From: Saksenaea vasiformis B4078
Lineage: Eukaryota > Mucoromycota > Mucoromycetes > Mucorales > Saksenaeaceae
Direction: 5' to 3'
Length of the DNA: 10,833 nt
Assembly: GCA_000697055.1 (NCBI GenBank)
Contig: JNDT01000844.1
Location: 1 to 10,833 of the forward strand
Below the pieces are notes generated by a model that saw only the letters and a program-made list of their open reading frames with translations, searched no databases and was not told where the DNA came from. Shown piece after piece: positions 1-8,970 of the stretch; position 1 is the stretch's first letter, and each line of letters begins with the position of its first letter. The translations under genes were made by a program, and so were the position numbers.

Positions 1-1885
1 CAAGGGAACCTGAGCGTGGTCTTCTTCAAGATCCTTCAAGCAAATTTCCAAGTGAAGTTCACCAGCACCGGCGACAATGTGTTCACCAGAGTCAGAGGTG
101 TAGGTCAAGACACAAGGATCGGACTTGGCAAGACGCTTAAGACCTTCAACAAGCTTGGGAAGATCGTTGGCGTTCTTGACTTCGACGGCAACCTGCACGA
201 CAGGAGAGACAGAGAACTTCATGACCTTCATGTTGTGGGCAACGTCGGAGGTGGTGATGGTACCAGACTTGACCAAGAACTGATCGACACCAACAAGACC
301 AATGATATTACCAGCGGGACAGTCATCGATGGCTTCGACGTTACGGCCCATCATAAGAACGGTACGCTGAATAGACTTGACGGACAAGTCGGTCTTGGAG
401 CCAGGAACATAGTTAGGACCCTGGATACGGACCTTAAGACCAGCACGGACGGTACCAGAGAAGACACGACCGAAAGCGTAGAAACGACCCTTGTCGGAAG
501 TGGGCACCATCTTGGAAACATAAAGCATAAGAGGACCGTTGGGGTCACAGTCACGGATACCAATGGCACACTCGTCGTCAACGGGACCTTCGTACAAGTT
601 GCCGACACGGTATCTCTGGGCAGTGACGGGAGAGGGCAAGTGGATACAGATCATCTCCAAAAGAGCATCGCCAGCGGGCAAGAACTTGCGCATAACAACC
701 TTGAGGAGCTGCTTGCCTTCAAGATCCTTCTCTTCACCCTTGAGCTGAATGTCCAACTTCTCCAAAAGAGTAGGGATCTCAGCCTTCTTGAAGTTCATGA
801 CGGAGTCGAAGATTCTGTAGATAGGGTCCAAGACGAACATGTTGAAAGCACGCTCAAGAGGCTTGCCATCGGCATCGGTGGCCTTGGTGGTCCACTTCTT
901 GGTCTTGGGGTTGAAGTAGTTCTCACCCCACAACTTCTGCATCATCTTCTCCTTGTCAACACCGAACTTCTTGGAGTAACGGACAGCGAACTGACGGAGA
1001 GTGAAACCCCAACCGTGGAGACCGGAAGCAAAAGCAACGGTACCGCGTTCGGGATAGACTTGGACATCACCAAGAGCGTCATCAAGGTAAGTGGCGATAA
1101 TGACGTTGACGGACTCGACAGTACGAGCGAAAGCCTAAAAACTTTTGTATAAGCGGTTGCATGAAAGAAATAAAATCGTAACCTACATTGTACAATTCTT
1201 CCTTGTCGAGCTGCAATTCAAGAAGGGCACGATCGACCTTGTTGATGACAACGACGGGCTTAATGCGCTCAGTCAAAGCCTGACGCAAGACAGTCTCAGT
1301 CTGGACACAGACACCATCGATACAGTCGACGACGACGAGGGCACCATCAGTAACACGGAGGGCAGCAGTGACTTCAGAAGAGAAGTCAACGTGACCAGGG
1401 GAGTCGATCAAGTTGATCAAGAAAGAGTGACCTACAAATTCGTTTAAGTAATGCTGCCTCTTTGTATGTTATCTATCGTCTTACCATCGGTCTTCTGGCC
1501 CTTGATTTCCTTGATATCCTCGGGGTTCTCAAGCTGGAAATACATCGAGATAGCAGTGGACTTGATAGTAATACCACGCTCCTGTTCATCCTTACGGGTG
1601 TCCATGAAACGGGTCTCACCAGCGCGACCAGCAGAGATAATACCAGCCTTGGACACCAAAGAGTCACTCAAGGTAGATTTACCGTGATCGACGTGAGCAA
1701 TGACGGACATGTTACGGACGTTCGTAACTTTGTCCTACAGAAGTGTTCAGCAAATCGATTGAATTAAAGCATCCATGTAATTACCATCAATTCACGGATC
1801 TCCTCAATTGTAAAGTTCTAATGAAATAATGAACATTAGATGGGCGTGCCTATACAAAACGGCGAGTGACACAACTTACCACTAT
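1..1885 (-). CDS. EFT: Translation elongation factor 2 (eEF2), 5' part, five exons, cut by left window edge
   Basis: This GTPase drives ribosomal translocation in the cytosol. Inferred exons on the minus strand are 1885-1880, 1817-1785, 1734-1485, 1431-1187 and 1134-1 (continuing outside), giving about 556 of the roughly 840 residues usual for the family. Visible motifs are the P-loop AHVDHGKS (residues 26-33), the RGITIKST switch I region (about 66-73), DSPGH (106-110), NKVD (160-163), and domain II through the GELHLEIC segment at the edge. The diphthamide loop lies outside the window. The four introns are 62, 50, 53 and 52 nt, all GT...AG, and the phases join cleanly. The N-terminus aligns as [20 protein letters not shown], as in the family, but the codon where Met-1 should be is ATA (1885-1883) and a TGA precedes it in frame. 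Residue 57, a regulatory Thr in yeast, is Met. Codon choice is strongly biased, as expected for an abundant protein. The identity is certain; the first exon is not. Confidence 0.95.
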
Positions 1886-2351
1886 TCATAGGATTGAAGG
1901 CAAACATATGAGGAAAGGAAACAAATAAACAAAGAAAATTGGGAAGTTAGTTTCTGCGTGACACATGCATCCATCTTGTACTCGTGTTCGAGGATCGTAA
2001 TAGATCATCTGTCTTCTATCGACATACCCATATTGACTTTTCTTTACCACAAAAGGTGAAATGGATGGGAAAGGATGATGAAAATGGATGGATGCCCGCT
2101 ATCGCTCTTTTGTTTTCTCTTGCTGGACCATCGGAAAGGCTGGGCTTTAAAAATGAAAAAATACTATTTTTTTTTTCATCGTTGGACAGGGAAGGGATGA
2201 AATAGATTACAGTGCAAAAGTATATAAGAACGTATAAAGATGCTATACACCAAAAAAGGCTTTTTACCTTCTGTATCATGTAAGAAAAAAAGAAGAAGAA
2301 CTACTTATAATGCTAATAGAGAAGTAAGGGGAACATGTAGAATGATTAGCA
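1886..2351 (-). promoter_or_regulatory. Intergenic region: transporter 3' end and eEF2 promoter/5' leader
   Basis: This roughly 466-nt gap separates two co-oriented minus-strand genes. Read on the minus strand, it has a TTATATA box-like stretch near 2219-2227 and a long pyrimidine-rich tract at about 1905-1950, typical of leaders of highly expressed fungal genes. ATG codons at 1907-1905 and 1889-1887 lie just before the eEF2 coding start, in the wrong frame. Directly after the transporter stop codon there is a perfect 8-bp inverted repeat (2310-2317 with 2345-2352). A GGATG-rich simple stretch lies at about 2058-2094. The promoter role is inferred from position and composition only. Confidence 0.4.
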
Positions 2352-3583
2352 TCAATGCGGCTTGATGAGTGTACGCTTCTTCGTAAAATCGACACCATAG
2401 AGATAAGATGATAGCATGACAATAGTGGCGCCAACTACGAATGGTGTTGTTGGCTTGAAGTAGAATACGTAAAAGCTAATAACGCCAGAAACAATAATCG
2501 ATAGACTGGTAGCAAACCCTTTGAGAATATTATCGGCATATTTGACGACTATTGCGACCAATAGACCCCCGAGAGCTTGATTGGCAACGACGATCCATGT
2601 CAACCAGTCATACCCCTGCAGCATCCCACCCTCCCACAAAGGTTGCACATCATACACAAGCATGCCAGCAAGGGAAAAAAATGCACCCGATATCCCTAGC
2701 TGTATATTGCGAACCCACATCGACGTTTCTGAGGTCTTCAAAACCTTCTCAAAGTAACACCCGGCAAAGCCCGAAGATATGCAGCTTGTCACAACAGCAA
2801 GGAGGCCAATCAGCGGGCTCTGGACAGCCAACGGTATCGACTTGTCTGATGTATTGGCTGATCCGGACATACTTTGGGATTGAACAAGAGTCACACCAAT
2901 CATCAGTAACACGAGAGCAATCCATTTGTCACGATTTAACGTTCGTCCCAGGAGCACGACCGAAAATACTGCTGTTGAAAGGATCTTCATCTGGTATGTG
3001 ACTTGGAACGTTGCTGCTTCTAAGTTACTCAAAGCCACATACAGCAAGTTGTTCTGAAGTGCGTAAAGGCCGGAAGGAATTAACATCTTGAGTGTCTCTC
3101 GCGGTTTACCCAAAATCTCCGTTTTCACCAGTTCTACGAAGTGATCCCAATCTTCTTGCTGCTGCCACATGACAACGAGACATGCTATGATTTTGAGCAC
3201 CTCAGCCAGAAACACAGCCGTTGAAGCGATGTACATCGGTTGCCCAGGCTTTTGTACGATTCTTGAATACCGCATCATTAGCACAAGTGTACTGTTTTGA
3301 ACCACGAGAACCACAAGCGATAGCTGTTTCTTCGTGAGTCCAAATGTTAATGGTTCTATTGATCGATTAGCAATTGACGATTCTTCTCAGACTTGTCGGA
3401 ATGCCGCACATAGAGACACGTCTCTCCCTCTTTCTCTTTGCTACTTCTTCGTTCTTCCCCGTTTCTTCCCGCCACGTCGCAATGTAGAACCAAATATTTA
3501 TTACCTTTCACTTTAACATCGCTTTGTACAGTAGGAAGTAGATCTCGTTTACCGAACGTTCGCCGCGAATGGTAGACGGACAT
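2352..3583 (-). CDS. Nucleotide-sugar transporter, SLC35A family (UDP-galactose/UDP-GlcNAc type)
   Basis: This is a multi-pass Golgi membrane antiporter that brings a UDP-sugar into the lumen for glycosylation in exchange for UMP. Exons are 3583-3505 and 3355-2352, with a 149-nt GT...AG intron, giving 360 residues. The second exon is open upstream but has no ATG before a TGA. Splicing to the phase-matched GTAATA donor at 3504 adds an ATG-initiated 26-residue leader and yields a junction (VKEPLTFGLTKKQLSLVVL) that aligns with the family's first membrane segment. Diagnostic motifs are VQNS (about 45-48), LQNNLLYVALSNL (86-98), FQVTYQMKILSTA (143-155), SSGFAGCYFEKVLK (220-233), and ALGGLLVAIVVKYADNILKG starting near residue 287. 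About ten hydrophobic segments fit PF04142. The family is clear. UDP-galactose (as in SLC35A2 and fission yeast Gms1) and UDP-GlcNAc cannot be separated by eye. Confidence 0.92.
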
Positions 3584-3655
3584 GTAGATGACTAGGAAAC
3601 GGAAGGGTTTGGAGCAAGCTGGGATACGGAATCGGGGATTCAAAGGCACGGACGA

Positions 3656-3994
3656 TCAAATGCTTTTTTGGATCCAAAACTGGGAAGCAGAAGCGGCGCT
3701 TGATGTAAACGAATCAGGAAAAAAATCGTTCCATAACGTGCTGTCTTGCCTTCGAAATGGAAGATACATATTTATGATATCCTCAATATCCCAGTCTTCT
3801 GCAAAATGGATCTGTATCCTTCCATATTTCTGGGACGAAGATTTAAGAACCATAACTGTTTGCATGGCAACCGATCGGTATCGCCTTTTTGTGTGATGTA
3901 TTTCTTCCGACCATGTCTCTCCTAAATTAAACAGTTCGACATTTTTTGTGTCAGCGATAACAGCAAGTAGAATAGGAACAGGTTCCCTCGTCAT
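3656..3994 (-). CDS. Small protein of uncertain function, 112 residues
   Basis: An ATG-initiated single-exon frame ends 72 nt upstream of the transporter start and has the same orientation. The composition is protein-like: alternating hydrophobic strands (PILLAVIADTKNVELFNL), a central KRRYRS patch, then the pattern GRIQIHFAEDWDIEDIINMY and a Ser/Ala-rich tail. The strand-then-helix ending resembles a PH-like fold. By eye it recalls the N-terminal domain of the meiotic recombination protein Rec114, with a VELFNL...W pattern followed by a basic strand R-x-x-x-x-F. This is only a weak visual match, and the protein is shorter than Rec114. No signal peptide or membrane segment is seen. An overlapping 102-residue plus-strand frame looks less protein-like. 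It may be a partial gene with unseen exons. Confidence 0.4.
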   Translation of the reverse strand: MTREPVPILLAVIADTKNVELFNLGETWSEEIHHTKRRYRSVAMQTVMVLKSSSQKYGRIQIHFAEDWDIEDIINMYLPFRRQDSTLWNDFFPDSFTSSAASASQFWIQKSI

Positions 3995-4140
3995 ACAATA
4001 GTCAGATTACGAAAAAGTCGGTAATATAAAAAAAAATGGTGCTAACGAGTGTCTGCGGTGCTCACGTTTTTAGCTGCACGCAGTTTGAAATTTTACTCGG
4101 ATCCGGTTTGCACGCGGTTCTAACGGATGAGAAAAAAACC

Positions 4141-4196
4141 TTAGTCTTCCTCAAACAAATCATCTACCAGTTTTGGAATGTACGGGGAGGGGATGT
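4141..4196 (-). CDS. Possible terminal coding exon of an unresolved gene
   Basis: A good acceptor (TTTATTACAG, ending at 4197) is followed, from 4194, by 17 codons and a TAA that read like an acidic protein C-terminus: IPSPYIPKLVDDLFEED. The acceptor leaves phase 1. No upstream exon could be joined with confidence. Candidate donors are GTACAG or GTTAAA in the 4270-4310 area, which also has an acceptor-like TTCTAATTTTCAG ending at 4300. The product is not recognised. It may be the end of a minus-strand, multi-intron gene that starts somewhere between 4200 and 5100. Confidence 0.3.
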
Positions 4197-4520
4197 CTGT
4201 AATAAACAGAACCAGAAACAAACGCTAACGAACTGACACGACAAATTCATGCGTGGATAAACGTTTTAACTTTCTCCCCCCTGGGCTTTCTGTACTCCGC
4301 TGAAAATTAGAATCTCCGCATGTTAGACGCCTCAGGTTGAGGTTTGGAATACAAAGAAAGATCGAAAACGGCAAAAAAGTTGATACACTAAAAGAGAAAG
4401 AGAACGGGTATATCTGGGACAAATAAGCACACCAAATTAGGAGGAAATTATACACAGAGAAATGGATGAGTGAAACGTGATCAACAGCGATCGACACACG
4501 CTTATCCGCTGTACGGGCAT

Positions 4521-5068
4521 TTAGCCCGGTCCTGGAGTCTCACTCTGGCATTCGTTCTTGATTTCTTCTTCTTTGGTTTTTGTACAGTGGTGGAAGAGGA
4601 GCAGAGGTGGGTTGACACTACAATCAACGATAAGCAAAAGTATAGTCTGTCGATGAACATTCATATCATCTAGCCAGATGTTTATCCACGAAGAAAGAGA
4701 GATGGGTTTGATGGAGGGATTGGCGTTGTAGAAGGAGAAGAAGTTACCCGAACACTGCAATATACGAAAGCATGGGTCGTTAGCAAACGTCCATACATTA
4801 GTGCAAGTCATATATTCAAATCATTCTTTTCATTATGAAGTAAAGACAAAGAAAGAGGTGAGAAACTAGAAAGGTTTACTTTTATGTCCTGGTAAATAAC
4901 GCCGATACGAGACAATAAATACTGAACTTGAAACAAATGTTTGCATCCTTTTACGCTCAAGCCAAAGTGGATATTGCGCTGGAAAATGATGCGTCTTTGC
5001 GGTGAGAAGTGGTTTACTTTGCGTCGATCGAAGGAATAGTTCGCACCTGAGCAATTCCACCTTTGCAT
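4521..5068 (-). pseudogene. Exon-like coding debris, possibly a degenerate transposase or an unresolved multi-exon gene
   Basis: A TATA-like TTTAAATA (near 5150) precedes an ATG at 5068. Frame 5068-4880 can be spliced in phase through GTAAAC (4879) to a TTGCAG acceptor (ending 4755) into frame 4754-4521, for a 140-residue product. The second part contains WINIWLDDMN...TILLLIVDCS, which loosely resembles the stretch around the second Asp of pogo/Tigger-type DDE transposases (W-x-x-x-W-L then L-L-L-V-D-N). The expected Asn is missing. In another frame the same DNA reads TSSPSTTPIPPSNPSLF (about 4740-4690) and, after a possible intron, TVQKPKKKKSRTNARVRLQ (to about 4510), which looks like a regulatory protein with a basic nuclear-import stretch. 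The two readings exclude each other, so I cannot say which, if either, is expressed. Confidence 0.2.
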
Positions 5069-5921
5069 TAAAGTGTTTCAGTGATGGTTTTCCTGTATCC
5101 CGTCGGAAAGCAATAAAAATGTTTCAAGATAAGGGCAGAGTCACCCGTATTTAAAGGCACGCATGAATTCCTTTTTTCTTTGGCTCTGTTCTCCTTAACG
5201 TCCTCGGTAAAGATGTCAATATATATATACTTACACAATTATTCATGCTTTCTTGTCTATCGTTTAGCCTGCATGACCTCTGTCCCGAACCGTCCCGGCT
5301 GTGGTGTAGCTCGCTGTTCATCATCAGGCAAGGAAGTATTATCGCACGCTGCCTTATTCTCTTTCCTTAGTGCAAACTCGGTTCTTCATGGATGCATAGT
5401 TTATTTAGAGTAGCGTAAAAAGGTTGTTCAATAAATATAACACACATACTACGACTATATTAGGTGCTGTATCCATTTCAGCTTGAGGATGCCAAAGTTT
5501 ATTGATATTAAAAAGCTTTCAAGAGCGTTATATTTTAGCTACGATGTAAAACAAGTTTGAGAAGAGAATAACGACTGGAACAATGGTGTGATGTGCTTGG
5601 CCAAAAAAGTTCTAGTACGTATCGGGAATATTTATTAAAAAACAGAGCTGAAAAAAAAGAAAAGATTTCATGCGTCTCCTTGAATACAGTGCTATTATTC
5701 TGCGTGTTCTGATTGGTGCCTGGGAACCTATTTACAATGAACAAGCGCAATACACCTTTGGTTTGATGTAAGACTTCTCTGCGCAAAAGCTCACTGATCC
5801 TCAGGACAAGATTTATTCGGCATCAACGCAAAATGACACTTAGATGACGCAACGTCCAGTATTTTTAGGGTAGCTGAGGTCTGATTATGATACAGTCGTA
5901 TTATATTACTTCCCTTCATTT
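5069..5921. other. Intergenic region with no recognisable gene
   Basis: I see no open frame here with protein-like composition and splice support. The longest frames, 77-83 codons, look random. There is an AT repeat (ATATATATA near 5219-5227) and AT-rich DNA from 5410 to 5660 that probably includes the 3' untranslated part of the 484-residue gene ending at 5922. No tRNA-like arms were found. Confidence 0.5.
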
Positions 5922-7550
5922 CTATTGTGGTGTCCAATCTCTAATTGTCGGTAGTGGCTTTCCAATAGGAAAAGGTGGTACAGGAAGTCCAGCACCGGGA
6001 TCAGAAAATCTTTTCGAATGGTTTTGAAAGTTATCCTCGCCTTCAACGCATGAACTCTCAGCAGAAGATGTCAAATCTGAAGATAATGCTTGTATTGCTG
6101 CGTCACGCAATGCCTGCATGCGTACCATTTTGGGATATCGAAACGCAAGAAAATCATCTTCCTCTTCCTTGAGAACGCTCAAGCGAGGAGAAAATCTGAT
6201 ACTTCCCCTCCGGAAACCTAAAGAGGACGTTGAAGAACCGCGGCGATGTAGCGAGGAGGTGCGACTCGGAGTACTGCTAGTTGCTTCTCGACGGACTGGC
6301 ATGGATGAAGGTGTTAATGCTGCAAGGAAAGATATTCCTGAATCACGTTTCGGAGCTCCTGGAGATGATGACGGTAATCGATCACCAGGTATAGGAGATG
6401 TCTCATGTGATGATGGTGGTAAAAAAAGCAAACTGGTTAGACCCTTGTTTTCACCACCGAGTGCGTGAGCAATGTTGGTATTGCTAAGACCGTTAAGCCC
6501 TTGCCGGATCATACGGGATTTTTCTTTCTTGTATTGCTCAAATGTAGTCCCAGCTGACCACGACGTATGTCGGGTTATCTTGTTGGTGGTGTCGGATGGG
6601 ATACGGCACGGCAGCGTCTGCGCCGCAGCCACATCTGCCTGTGCTGCCAAAGGCGCTGATGTCGTTGCTGCTGTATCTGATATTCGAGGTTCCTCTTCTT
6701 GTCTCTCGTTTCTACTGCTGCCATTTTGTATCCAACGTTTCAGAACCTTCAAAAACCATTTTCGCTTGTTTTTTTTGGGCTTTGGTGCAGGTGCTGGAGG
6801 GTCTACTGTTGGCAGCGGCTCTGGTGACCTTTCGGGGGAAGGCTGATTTGTTTCGTCCGACGTTTCCACGACTTCTACTGGTTCTAGAGTCGCTGCGGGT
6901 AGCAGGTAAACAGAAAGCGCTGCTTCGTCATCTTGAATGACCTCCTCATCAACGTGTCGGGTGTCAAGCGGAACAAGTGATTGTATTTCGGCTCGCCGAC
7001 GGCATTGCAGCTCGACTTCTAAGTCCAGCACATTTCTTTGGGACTCTACAAATGATTGCACATAACGTACTCTAGCTTCTCGACTGGGTGGTAGCTAAAA
7101 CAGAAAAGAGATATATTAAAACGAGCGGATACATTTTCTTCCGAGTGTTTGTGGGCGTTGCGCATGTGATACTCATTATGTGACATGCGTATCCAATGGA
7201 TCTTCCTTCAAGCGATTCTTATGCATAAATCCATTCCCACAGCCTCTCATCCCGGATCTCAAACTTACTGTTCCAGTGTGATACTTCAGATTTGTCTCTG
7301 TAAGAGGACTGACAAATGGTTCCATTTGAGACGCCTGCAAATGGAGCTCCTGGGGTATCGCGCCACCGTTGCTAGCTAGGTCGGTAGCGCGATAGGAGCA
7401 AGAGGGCTCTCCTTGCTCTATTTCCGAAATCAAGGAAGATGTAGTATTGATGGTGGTTGGTTCTCCAGCAGGCGGTAGGCAACTCGTTGAGACAGGAAAT
7501 TTCTGCGAAAGGGACGGATAGGAGTGGCGGTATACGAGTCCTTTTTTCAT
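5922..7550 (-). CDS. Ser/Pro-rich protein of unknown function, 484 residues, two exons
   Basis: Exons are 7550-7269 and 7094-5922. The 174-nt intron has a GTAAGT donor and a TTCTGTTTTAG acceptor, both phase 0. Without this join the second exon has no ATG start. I do not recognise the family. In order it has an N-terminal polar region (1-94); a charged, probably helical stretch with SFVESQRNVLDLEVELQCRRR (108-128); a Pro-rich linker; a strongly basic patch KPKKNKRKWFLKVLKRW (199-215); a motif-like segment FEQYKKEKSRMIRQGLNG (279-296); a long Ser/Pro/Arg-rich region with two RRGS sites (378-392) that suit basophilic kinases; an acidic cluster EEEDD (404-408); and a helix FRYPKMVRMQALRDAAIQAL (412-431). 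There is no signal peptide or membrane span. It is probably a phosphorylated, largely disordered regulatory or scaffold protein; this is inference from composition. The structured segments at 108-128, 279-307 and 412-431 are the best places to look for conservation. Confidence 0.75.
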
Positions 7551-7873
7551 CCGACAACCAGAGGAAAAAGAAAGAAAACAGTTGCAGGAGCGAGGGAAAA
7601 AAAACAAGCTCCTTATGGTATTTCTAACGATCTATGCGAGAAGTAACTAAGCTGACATTGGTTACCCGATGTCAGGGGAAACACCTTAATCAGTAATGAT
7701 AAGGTAGGGGCGCTACCAAAACTATAATGTTTTCCACGCTGCTACTGTTGTCTACCTTTCTCCAAATCTTTTCTACGTCTGTGTGCCATTCATTATTTTA
7801 TTTTATTTTGCTTTATGTAGATTAAGCTCAATATCCTCCGTGTGATGATAACCGCTTTCTGTTATGCCAGAGA
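7551..7873. other. Gap between the DUF1640 gene and the 484-residue gene
   Basis: This 323-nt stretch lies between two minus-strand genes. It must hold the 3' untranslated end of the DUF1640 gene and the promoter and leader of the Ser/Pro-rich gene. Read on the minus strand, the last 70 nt before the ATG at 7550 are pyrimidine-rich with a run of eight T, as is common in fungal leaders. No coding frame or RNA gene is seen. Confidence 0.4.
7797..7807 (-). terminator. Tandem AATAAA polyadenylation signals for the DUF1640 gene
   Basis: On the minus strand two overlapping AATAAA hexamers (7802-7797 and 7807-7802) lie 67-77 nt beyond the TGA of the DUF1640 gene. Position and sequence fit a eukaryotic poly(A) signal; usage is not shown by the sequence. 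Confidence 0.4.
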
Positions 7874-8970
7874 TCAGTAAACAACCTCCATGTCTAATGT
7901 ACCCGCATGACGAGCTTCCTCCTGCAACTGTTTGAGCTGCTTCTGTTTTTCTATTGCCAAAGCTTCCGCTCGGCGGTCTGCATAACGAGTAAGTAGGTAT
8001 CCGAGAGTAGCGATAGTCAGGCCAGCCGCAGCAACTCCAGCTGCATTTCATTCAGCAAGTTACTTTTATGCAAATCTCGATCATATAACTTACTCATTCC
8101 TTTCCATATCGTTTCCCATCGTACTGCTTCGAGACCCGTACGCACATCACCGAGTAAAACCGTCAGTTTGTTGTTGATTTCTTGGATGCGCATATCAATC
8201 ACTTTCTGCTCTTCTCTGGTTTCATTTTTACGGTTGTTCATATCTAAAGTAACCTCATTTTTCATTGTGGCAATATCTTCCCGAAGCTTCTGCGCCAGGT
8301 TTTCGACCTCACGTGTAATTAAGGATGCTTCAGTCTGAAGTAATTGGGTATCATTTCTGCGCATAATTTGGATTTCAGTTCTTAATTCAGATAGTGCTGC
8401 CTTAAACAAATATGCCTCCTACGAACATCGTTACTGAATACCTCTGTAACCATCCCTTTTCTCTCCATATTTACGTTCTCCAGATCCGATCGAAGTAAAA
8501 GCTGCTGCCGTAATATAGCTGCACTGAGAACATACACATGCATTAGATGCACAGCGTAAAAAAAAGGTCATCTGCTACCTTTCCCGCAGCTTAAATTTAA
8601 TCCCCTTCATGACGACCTCTGCTTGTGATCGTGTGAAACCCTGGCGTTCAAGATCCAAAAGTAACCTGTAAGTGTCGAAATGATGCCGACCTAGGAGATC
8701 TTCTGCAGAAGGAGAGGCGTCCACCGGGTCCTTTGATACAGCAGAATCAATACTGTTCATGATATCGTCTAACATTGGCGATGAGGCAGACGGTTTAGTT
8801 ATCTGGCTAGGCGTCGAATCTTCAACCGGGCGAGTGGGAAAGGGCGATGGAAACGGTCGAGATTGGTCACCAAAAGTGAGCGATCGTGCACAGCATCGTA
8901 AGCCGGGCTGCAATGGAATGTTTCTCGTGCGCTGGAAGAGAGAACGCGCTAAAATATGCGCTGGTGACAT
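7874..8970 (-). CDS. DUF1640 mitochondrial coiled-coil protein (MCUR1/CCDC90/Fmp32-like), four exons
   Basis: Exons are 8970-8579, 8523-8475, 8418-8094 and 8040-7874. The three GT...AG introns are 55, 56 and 53 nt, all phases agree, and the product has 310 residues. The first 35 residues are rich in Arg, Leu and Ser and lack acidic residues, a likely mitochondrial presequence. Residues 98-130 (FDTYRLLLDLERQGFTRSQAE...) are the family head. SDLEN-EAYLFKAALSELRTEIQ begins the long coiled coil (about 143-250, with LAQKLREDIATMKNEV and LDMNNRKNETREEQK). One membrane span (GVAAAGLTIATLGYLLT, about 257-273) is followed by a short charged tail. Family members are inner-membrane proteins with a matrix coiled coil; the animal MCUR1 is linked to the calcium uniporter and respiratory assembly, and the fungal role is less clear. 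Intron 2 could in principle use a nearer donor (GTATTC at 8441), but the resulting 23-nt intron is improbably short. Confidence 0.9.

Noticed and set aside
16..1152. A 378-codon plus-strand open frame
   Set aside because: It is the exact antisense of eEF2 exon 5. The strong codon bias of eEF2 leaves the opposite strand free of stops; its translation is Thr/Gly/Asp-rich with no domain.
1145..1767. Plus-strand frames opposite eEF2 exons 3 and 4
   Set aside because: They are antisense shadows of well-supported eEF2 exons and cross its introns.
2552..3001. A 149-codon plus-strand frame
   Set aside because: It lies entirely antisense to the transporter exon, whose membrane segments and family motifs are clear.
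3588..3896. A 102-codon plus-strand frame
   Set aside because: It overlaps the more protein-like minus-strand frame at 3656-3994 and shows no motif.
5180..5413. A Cys-containing plus-strand frame (GCGVARCSSSG) as a metallothionein-like gene
   Set aside because: Only a few cysteines are present, without the C-x-C repeats of that family, and the rest of the frame looks random.
6118..6940. Plus-strand frames of 114-124 codons
   Set aside because: They are antisense to the Ser/Pro-rich gene, whose exon is continuous and joined by consensus splice sites.
8419..8441. A 23-nt intron (GTATTC...GTAG) in the DUF1640 gene
   Set aside because: It would keep frame and add 11 residues, but 23 nt is too short for fungal splicing. 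The donor GTAAAT at 8474 gives a 56-nt intron with a TAAC branch site and the family-like junction SDLEN-EAYLFKAA.
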